Part shown: piece by piece, positions 6,789 to 9,658 of the stretch | Layout: each line of letters opens with the position of its first letter | Numbering within the stretch: the stretch's first letter is position 1 | Source of the DNA: JBAROU01 sp049642385 | Lineage (GTDB): Bacteria > Chloroflexota > Dehalococcoidia > DSTF01 > RBG-16-68-14 | Direction: 5' to 3' | Assembly: GCA_049642385.1 (NCBI GenBank) | Contig: JBAROU010000091.1 | Span: 1-9,658, forward strand | Length of the DNA: 9,658 bases | The notes under the pieces: model-generated | The model's database searches: none | Told to the model about the DNA's origin: nothing | The model's input: the letters and a program-made list of their open reading frames with translations, nothing else | Translations under genes and position numbers: made by a program

Positions 6789-7481
6789 TCAGGATCCTCC
6801 AGCGGAAGCCATTATCGCAGGGTGCGCCGCTATGGTCTCTCCCTGAGCCGCGGCGACGAAGTATCTACAGCACATGGGGCTATCCGGCGGGCAGGGAATG
6901 AGCCGCACGTCCGCGCCTAGCGAGCGGGCGAGGAACGTTCGATGCCACTCGCAGCCCGTCTCGTCGCCCTCAAGCAGTTTTCGGAAGAGGCAGTTGAAAT
7001 CGCGGATTTCGTACCCGCCGGCCAACATCTCCCATTCGGCGAAGCCTCCATCGGTGTGCATCACCTCTGTGACGAAGGCCACGCGCTCCTCCAGCGGCCA
7101 GCGCTCCATAAAGGGACGGTACTCATCGGCGAGGCGGAGCGCCAGGCGCTGAAGAACTAGCTTGGTCTTTTGCTGAGAACTCAGCCCCACCAGTTCGCTC
7201 CCCTCCAACTGGCCAACCTCCGTGACGAGGAGCTCGACGAGCCTGTCGGTGCGCCGGGGAAAGCTGTCGGCGTTGCCCTTCGCCGTCAAACGGAAGACGT
7301 GTGTCGGCCGGCCGCCGTTCTTGCCGTCAGGACTTCGGACGACCAAGCCGTCCCGCTCCAGATGCGTCAGGTGCTGCCGAATAGTGATAGTGGCGAGGTG
7401 GAGGGCATCGGCCAGGCCACTGACCGTTCGGCCGCCGTTCCTCTTCAGAAGCGCAAGAATTTGCGTCTTGGTGGTGATCAT
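6789..7481 (-). CDS. SufR-like (COG2345) winged-helix transcriptional regulator with C-terminal cysteines
   Basis: This 230-residue protein begins with a winged helix-turn-helix (about residues 5-70: ILALLKRNGGRTVSGLADAL, TITIRQHLTHLERDGLV, GGRPTHVFRLT). A helical dimerisation region follows, then a C-terminal segment with Cys164, Cys177, Cys197 and Cys204-Cys205. The Cys164-x12-Cys177 spacing matches the start of the CX12C pattern of cyanobacterial SufR, a 2Fe-2S or 4Fe-4S sensor that represses the suf genes. The later spacing differs (x19 then x6), as I recall for COG2345 members. The ATG at 7481 fits the usual family N-terminus. Its Shine-Dalgarno is weak, and a longer frame upstream has no support. 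A promoter is visible at 7522-7551, and the gene is followed directly by mrp. Fe-S sensing is likely but inferred. Targets may include its own operon and the divergent small gene. Confidence 0.85.
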   Translation of the reverse strand: MITTKTQILALLKRNGGRTVSGLADALHLATITIRQHLTHLERDGLVVRSPDGKNGGRPTHVFRLTAKGNADSFPRRTDRLVELLVTEVGQLEGSELVGLSSQQKTKLVLQRLALRLADEYRPFMERWPLEERVAFVTEVMHTDGGFAEWEMLAGGYEIRDFNCLFRKLLEGDETGCEWHRTFLARSLGADVRLIPCPPDSPMCCRYFVAAAQGETIAAHPAIMASAGGS

Positions 7482-7521
7482 ATCGGTCGGACTCGGTCGA
7501 GCGGGAGGCCCCGACGTGCCC

Positions 7522-7551
7522 AGTGTAGCTAACAGGACGAGTCCACGGCAA
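7522..7551 (-). promoter_or_regulatory. Sigma-70-type promoter for the regulator-mrp cluster
   Basis: On the minus strand, TTGCCG (7546-7551, 4 of 6 consensus) and TACACT (7522-7527, 4 of 6) are separated by 18 bases. Transcription would begin near 7515, giving a leader of about 34 bases. The perfect 8-bp palindrome TGTTAACA (7553-7560) lies directly upstream of the -35. Confidence 0.45.
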
Positions 7552-7581
7552 GTGTTAACAAAGCTTTTACCTATAATATCG

Positions 7582-7608
7582 TGGTAACCTTGACGGAAGG
7601 CCTTACCA
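7582..7608. promoter_or_regulatory. Interrupted inverted repeat over the -35 box, candidate operator
   Basis: TGGTAACCTT (7582-7591) is mirrored by AAGG (7597-7600) and TTACCA (7603-7608), with two extra bases on the right. A third half-site, TTACC, lies at 7567-7571, so the order is TTACC, GGTAA, TTACC. The repeat covers the -35 element of the rightward promoter (7590-7595), a classic place for repressor binding. The divergent SufR-like regulator is the obvious candidate, but this is inference. Confidence 0.4.
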
Positions 7609-7618
7609 GTGCTATTGT
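7590..7618 (+). promoter_or_regulatory. Sigma-70-type promoter for the small Cys/His protein gene
   Basis: TTGACG (7590-7595, 5 of 6) and TATTGT (7613-7618, 4 of 6) have the optimal 17-base spacer. Transcription would begin near 7625, giving a leader of about 35 bases before the ATG at 7660. A perfect TATAAT also occurs at 7572-7577 but has no good -35. Confidence 0.6.
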
Positions 7619-7659
7619 AGATTTGCCAGCCGTGTCCAAAGGTTGGAAGGAGCAAGATC

Positions 7660-7908
7660 ATGAGCGAAGGAACAGCGATTCGCGAACGGCAGCAGCGAGG
7701 GACGCGAAGCTGCCGCCACCACTGGATCATCGAGACGCCCCACGGCGCAACCAGCCGAGGCGTATGCAAGCGTTGTGGCACCCACAAGCGCTTCCCGAAC
7801 GTCGCCGAGCACGCGATCTGGGAGTCGAAAGGCTCCACGCTTGGTCGCTTCGCCAACCGAGGCCGGCCGACCGAAATAACGGCCCCCAAGGGCATGCAGG
7901 ACGAGTAA
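7660..7908 (+). CDS. Small conserved-type protein with C-x-H-H / C-x2-C putative metal site
   Basis: An 82-residue soluble basic protein. Its core (residues 18-48) reads CRHHWIIETPHGATSRGVCK and continues RCGTHKRFPN. Cys18, His20/His21, Cys36 and Cys39 are arranged like a compact zinc- or iron-binding knuckle. I recall similar 'HHW-I-x-P-x-G-x-x-S-x-G-V-C-x-x-CG' hypothetical proteins in Chloroflexota, without a known function. The N-terminus is charged and the C-terminal 30 residues look disordered. A strong Shine-Dalgarno (AAGGAG, 7647-7652) lies 7 bases before the ATG, and the gene has its own promoter and a perfect hairpin terminator, so it is a single-gene unit that may be strongly expressed. 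It is divergent from the SufR-like regulator, with a candidate operator between them, which suggests a link to metal or Fe-S status. That link is inferred. Confidence 0.8.
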   Translation: MSEGTAIRERQQRGTRSCRHHWIIETPHGATSRGVCKRCGTHKRFPNVAEHAIWESKGSTLGRFANRGRPTEITAPKGMQDE

Positions 7909-7939
7909 CACCTCCCGTCGCCCTCCCCCGCCACCCCGC

Positions 7940-7969
7940 TTGGGGGCTCCCATCCGTGGGAGCCCCCAA
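7940..7969 (+). terminator. Perfect 13-bp hairpin terminator after the small Cys/His gene
   Basis: TTGGGGGCTCCCA (7940-7952) and TGGGAGCCCCCAA (7957-7969) pair perfectly around the tetraloop TCCG. The following sequence is pyrimidine-rich (TGCTCTCCTTC) rather than a clean T-run. The hairpin lies 31 bases after the stop and isolates this gene from pyrD. Confidence 0.75.
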
Positions 7970-8000
7970 TGCTCTCCTTCGCCTCTGCGTGAGGTCAGCC

Positions 8001-8006
8001 TATAAT
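8001..8006 (+). promoter_or_regulatory. Perfect -10 box immediately before pyrD
   Basis: TATAAT at 8001-8006 is a full consensus match, and its start point would fall near 8013, within a few bases of the GTG start at 8016. The -35 position (about 7978-7983, TTCGCC) is poor. The pyrD mRNA would be leaderless or nearly so. Confidence 0.5.
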
Positions 8007-8015
8007 GGCCTCACG

Positions 8016-8966
8016 GTGAGCGTGGACGAACGAACTGACGTCGACCTGCGTGTCGAGCTCCCGGGGCGCAAGGGAAGCCTGTTGCTCGCTAATCCCGTCA
8101 TGACGGCGTCCGGCACGTTCAGCTTTGGTCTGGACGAACGCCACGCGTTCGATGTGCAGGAGCTGGGCGCGCTCGTGACGAAGACCGTGACACTTCGCCC
8201 ACGCGCAGGCAATCCACAGCTACGCACAGCCGAAACGTCTGCGGGCATGCTGAACGCCATCGGTCTCCAGAACCCCGGCGCCGATGCCGTCGTCCGCGAT
8301 ATGGCGCCGCGCTGGGCGCGCTGGCGCGTTCCGGCCATCATCAGCATCCTCGGCGCCACGGTCGAGGAGTACGGCCGGGTCGCCGCGCGGCTCGACGGCG
8401 TCGATGGCGTGAGCGGCATCGAAGTGAACATCTCTAGCCCGAACGCCCGCCGCGGTGGCATGGAGTTCGGCCAGGTTCCCGAGACCGCGGCCGCCGTCAC
8501 AGAGGCGGTCGTCCGGGAGACCGCGCTGCCGATCATCGTCAAGCTCACGCCAAACGTCACCGACATCGTTGCCGTCGCCCGAGCCGTGGTCGAAGCCGGC
8601 GCCGACGCGCTCTGCGTGATCAACACGTTGCAAGCGATAACGATCGACTCAGGCGAGCGCCGCCCGCAGATTTCGAGCACCTTCGCGGGCCTCTCAGGGC
8701 CGGCGATCAAGCCCGTCGCACTGCGCATGGTCTATCAGGTCACAGCCGCGGTCGATGTGCCGGTGATCGGCTGCGGCGGCATCATGACAGGTCTGGACGC
8801 AGTCGAGTTCCTGCTGGCCGGCGCGACGGCGGTACAGGTGGGCACCGCGACGTTCGCGAACCCACAGGCGCCGCTCGACGTGCTCGAGGGGATCCGTCGC
8901 TACTGCCACGATACCAACATGGCAAACGTCAACGAGCTCATCGGTGTCGCGCGCCACGAGTCTTGA
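8016..8966 (+). CDS. pyrD: Dihydroorotate dehydrogenase, catalytic subunit (class 1B-like)
   Basis: PyrD oxidises dihydroorotate to orotate with FMN, the fourth step of UMP synthesis, here paired with PyrK. The 316-residue alpha/beta barrel shows NPVMTASGTF (26-35), ALVTKTVTL (52-60, Lys56), GMLNAIGLQNPG (77-88), KLTPN (176-180), VINT (201-204) and the phosphate-binding GCGGIMTG (252-259). It has no N-terminal membrane helix, so it is not class 2. The catalytic-base motif reads NISSPN (138-143): Ser141 replaces the Cys that class 1A and 1B enzymes normally carry. GTG at 8016 is chosen; GTG 8022 is also in frame. The frame stays open much further upstream but there it overlaps another gene and a terminator. 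The tRNA-Pro gene follows after 32 bases. Confidence 0.94.
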   Translation: MSVDERTDVDLRVELPGRKGSLLLANPVMTASGTFSFGLDERHAFDVQELGALVTKTVTLRPRAGNPQLRTAETSAGMLNAIGLQNPGADAVVRDMAPRWARWRVPAIISILGATVEEYGRVAARLDGVDGVSGIEVNISSPNARRGGMEFGQVPETAAAVTEAVVRETALPIIVKLTPNVTDIVAVARAVVEAGADALCVINTLQAITIDSGERRPQISSTFAGLSGPAIKPVALRMVYQVTAAVDVPVIGCGGIMTGLDAVEFLLAGATAVQVGTATFANPQAPLDVLEGIRRYCHDTNMANVNELIGVARHES

Positions 8967-8991
8967 CGGCCCTTGGGGCGCGGGCTACGGT
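8963..8991 (+). promoter_or_regulatory. Possible promoter for tRNA-Pro overlapping the pyrD stop
   Basis: TTGACG (8963-8968) contains the pyrD TGA stop. It is followed by a 17-base spacer and TACGGT (8986-8991, only 3 of 6). Transcription would begin near 8998-8999, exactly at the tRNA 5' end. The -35 is identical to that of the promoter at 7590, but the weak -10 keeps confidence low, and co-transcription from pyrD is the alternative. Confidence 0.35.
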
Positions 8992-8998
8992 GAAGCAT

Positions 8999-9076
8999 CG
9001 GGGTGTAGCTCAGCCAGGTTAGAGCGCTTGGTTTGGGGCCAAGAGGTCGACAGTTCGAATCTGTCCACCCCGACCA
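8999..9076 (+). tRNA. tRNA-Pro (anticodon TGG), CCA encoded
   Basis: A full cloverleaf is present. The acceptor stem CGGGGTG (8999-9005) pairs with CACCCCG (9066-9072), and the D-stem is GCTC/GAGC. The anticodon stem CTTGG/CCAAG (9027-9031, 9039-9043) encloses loop TTTGGGG, with anticodon TGG at 9034-9036. The T-stem GACAG/CTGTC encloses TTCGAAT. Discriminator A9073 is followed by an encoded CCA. All stems are perfectly paired. TGG reads CCA and, by wobble, other proline codons. Confidence 0.97.
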
Positions 9077-9088
9077 GAGGAAGCAACG

Positions 9089-9328
9089 ATGACCACACCC
9101 ATTGAGCCAAAGCGCGTTCCGCCGTACGTCGCGCTCGTGCGCATCGGCGCGGTCGTTGGCATGTCGACCGCGATGGCGTTCGCGATCTTCTTCGCTATCG
9201 CGGCGCACTGGCCGCCGGCCTTGATCGCCCTCGCGCTCGCCGTCCCCTTCTTTGTCGTCATGCGCCTCGTCGAGAACCTCGCCAGCGAGCCGGAGCCACC
9301 CCCCACCGAACAGCCACCCGACGAATAG
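9089..9328 (+). CDS. Small two-helix membrane protein of unknown function
   Basis: A 79-residue protein with a short positively charged N-terminus (MTTPIEPKRV). It has a first hydrophobic helix at about 13-38 and a second at about 41-60, separated by a His-Trp-Pro-Pro turn. The tail is Pro/Glu-rich and acidic (about 62-79). The charge pattern suggests a hairpin in the cytoplasmic membrane with both ends inside. I do not recognise a family. The Shine-Dalgarno AGAGGAAG (9076-9083) starts on the last base of the tRNA-Pro CCA end, and only 12 bases separate tRNA and ATG. The gene must therefore share the tRNA transcript, and tRNA 3' processing would leave an mRNA that begins with its Shine-Dalgarno. 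A strong terminator begins at its stop codon. Confidence 0.7.
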   Translation: MTTPIEPKRVPPYVALVRIGAVVGMSTAMAFAIFFAIAAHWPPALIALALAVPFFVVMRLVENLASEPEPPPTEQPPDE

Positions 9329-9361
9329 CAAAAGGCCCGCTGCGTAAGCGGGCCTTTTGCT
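9327..9361. terminator. Strong bidirectional intrinsic terminator between convergent genes
   Basis: GCAAAAGGCCCGCT (9328-9341) and AGCGGGCCTTTTGC (9347-9360) pair perfectly around the loop GCGTA, and A9327-T9361 extends the stem to 15 bp. The T4 and A4 runs at the stem base give a U-run on either strand. It serves both the membrane-protein gene (plus) and the prolyl isomerase gene (minus), and it overlaps the former's stop codon. Confidence 0.9.
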
Positions 9362-9375
9362 TGCGATGCCGGGAC

Positions 9376-9658
9376 CTATGTCTCCGCGATCTCGACGCCC
9401 TTGATCTTGGTACCTTGCGAGAGGCTCTTAGCGACGTCGAGCCCAGACGTCACTTCGCCGAAGGGCGTGTACGCTGCAAAATCAGCCGCGTCCGTAAACG
9501 CGATGAAGAACTGGCTGCCGTTGATCATGCCCAGCGTGCCGGCTGAGATGGGCCCTGGCTGCTCTTGTGGTAGCTCATAGCCCGGCCCGCCATTGTTTCG
9601 ACAGGTGGTTACGCCTTCATTCTTCGTACAGTACGGGTTACCCGTTTCGACTGAGAAC
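9376..9658 (-). CDS. Cyclophilin-type peptidyl-prolyl cis-trans isomerase, C-terminal part (5' end outside window)
   Basis: The minus strand is open from the window edge to a TAG at 9376-9378, giving 93 visible residues. Cyclophilin landmarks are GGPGYELP (23-30), GTLGMINGSQFFIAF (40-54) and TPFGEVTSGLDVAKSL (64-79). Gln49 and Phe51 of NGSQFFI match the substrate-binding Gln111 and Phe113 of human cyclophilin A. The usual AGPNTN stretch before NGSQ is missing, so this loop is shortened. Two cysteines (10 and 19) sit in GNPYCTKNEGVTTCRNN, where most bacterial family members have a short Gly-rich loop. They could form a disulfide if the protein is exported, but the N-terminus that would show a signal peptide is outside. 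The catalytic Arg region is also outside. Confidence 0.9.
   Translation of the reverse strand, partial: FSVETGNPYCTKNEGVTTCRNNGGPGYELPQEQPGPISAGTLGMINGSQFFIAFTDAADFAAYTPFGEVTSGLDVAKSLSQGTKIKGVEIAET

Noticed and set aside
5939..6901. Long plus-strand open frame opposite mrp and the regulator end (320 codons)
   Set aside because: It is antisense to mrp, whose Walker A, switch II and CxxC motifs are intact. The His/Arg-rich product resembles no protein family.
7572..7577. Perfect TATAAT as the main promoter of the small Cys/His gene
   Set aside because: No acceptable -35 lies 16-18 bases upstream, while TTGACG-17-TATTGT just downstream is better placed. It may be a secondary promoter or part of the operator region.
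7482..7934. Longer N-terminus for the SufR-like regulator (start at 7934)
   Set aside because: It would run through the divergent promoter region and the small Cys/His gene on the other strand. The winged-helix family begins at the residue encoded from 7481.
7581..8015. Upstream in-frame extension of pyrD
   Set aside because: It would overlap the small Cys/His gene in another frame and read through a perfect terminator hairpin. PyrD homology starts just after GTG 8016.

Overview
The window is GC-rich, densely coded bacterial chromosome with no sign of phage, transposon, plasmid or CRISPR material. Several features together suggest a member of the Chloroflexota: an ECF sigma factor followed by a membrane protein with an unusual N-terminal motif and a DUF5666-like domain, a COG2345/SufR-type regulator, a small C-x-H-H/C-x2-C protein, and a two-subunit (PyrD/PyrK) dihydroorotate dehydrogenase. 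This assignment rests on recalled family distribution and is an inference.

Layout. (A) 2-2631, plus strand: the 3' part of carB (carbamoyl-phosphate synthase large chain), pyrK (FAD/2Fe-2S electron-transfer subunit of dihydroorotate dehydrogenase) and a small P-loop kinase. They are packed with an ATGA overlap and then a zero-base junction, so this is the end of a pyrimidine operon. (B) 2732-4348, plus strand: an ECF sigma factor and a single-pass membrane protein that looks like its regulator and ends in an extremely Asp-rich tail. (C) 4387-7481, minus strand: a compact four-gene cluster read from right to left. It holds a Cys-rich winged-helix regulator (SufR-like), an Mrp/ApbC iron-sulfur carrier ATPase, an NYN-domain (LabA/DUF88-like) putative RNase with a basic disordered N-terminus, and a stand-alone response-regulator receiver domain joined to the NYN gene by a GTGA overlap. 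(D) 7482-7659: a divergent promoter region with a recognisable promoter on each strand and an interrupted inverted repeat over one -35 box. (E) 7660-7908, plus strand: a small putative metal-binding protein with its own promoter and a perfect hairpin terminator. (F) 8016-9328, plus strand: pyrD, probably leaderless, then tRNA-Pro(TGG) and a small two-helix membrane protein whose Shine-Dalgarno begins at the tRNA CCA end, closed by a strong terminator. (G) 9376-9658, minus strand: the C-terminal part of a cyclophilin-type prolyl isomerase with no complete reading frame in the window.

How the genes work together. CarB, PyrK and PyrD serve de novo UMP synthesis, but pyrK and pyrD lie about 5.9 kb apart with unrelated genes between them. 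PyrD has Ser where class 1 enzymes carry a catalytic Cys, although PyrK keeps all four cluster cysteines. The SufR-like regulator and Mrp form a plausible iron-sulfur homeostasis pair. The NYN/receiver pair downstream of them is the least explained unit and the best candidate here for an undescribed system. There is no gene-free stretch longer than 300 bases; the longest is the 178-bp divergent region.
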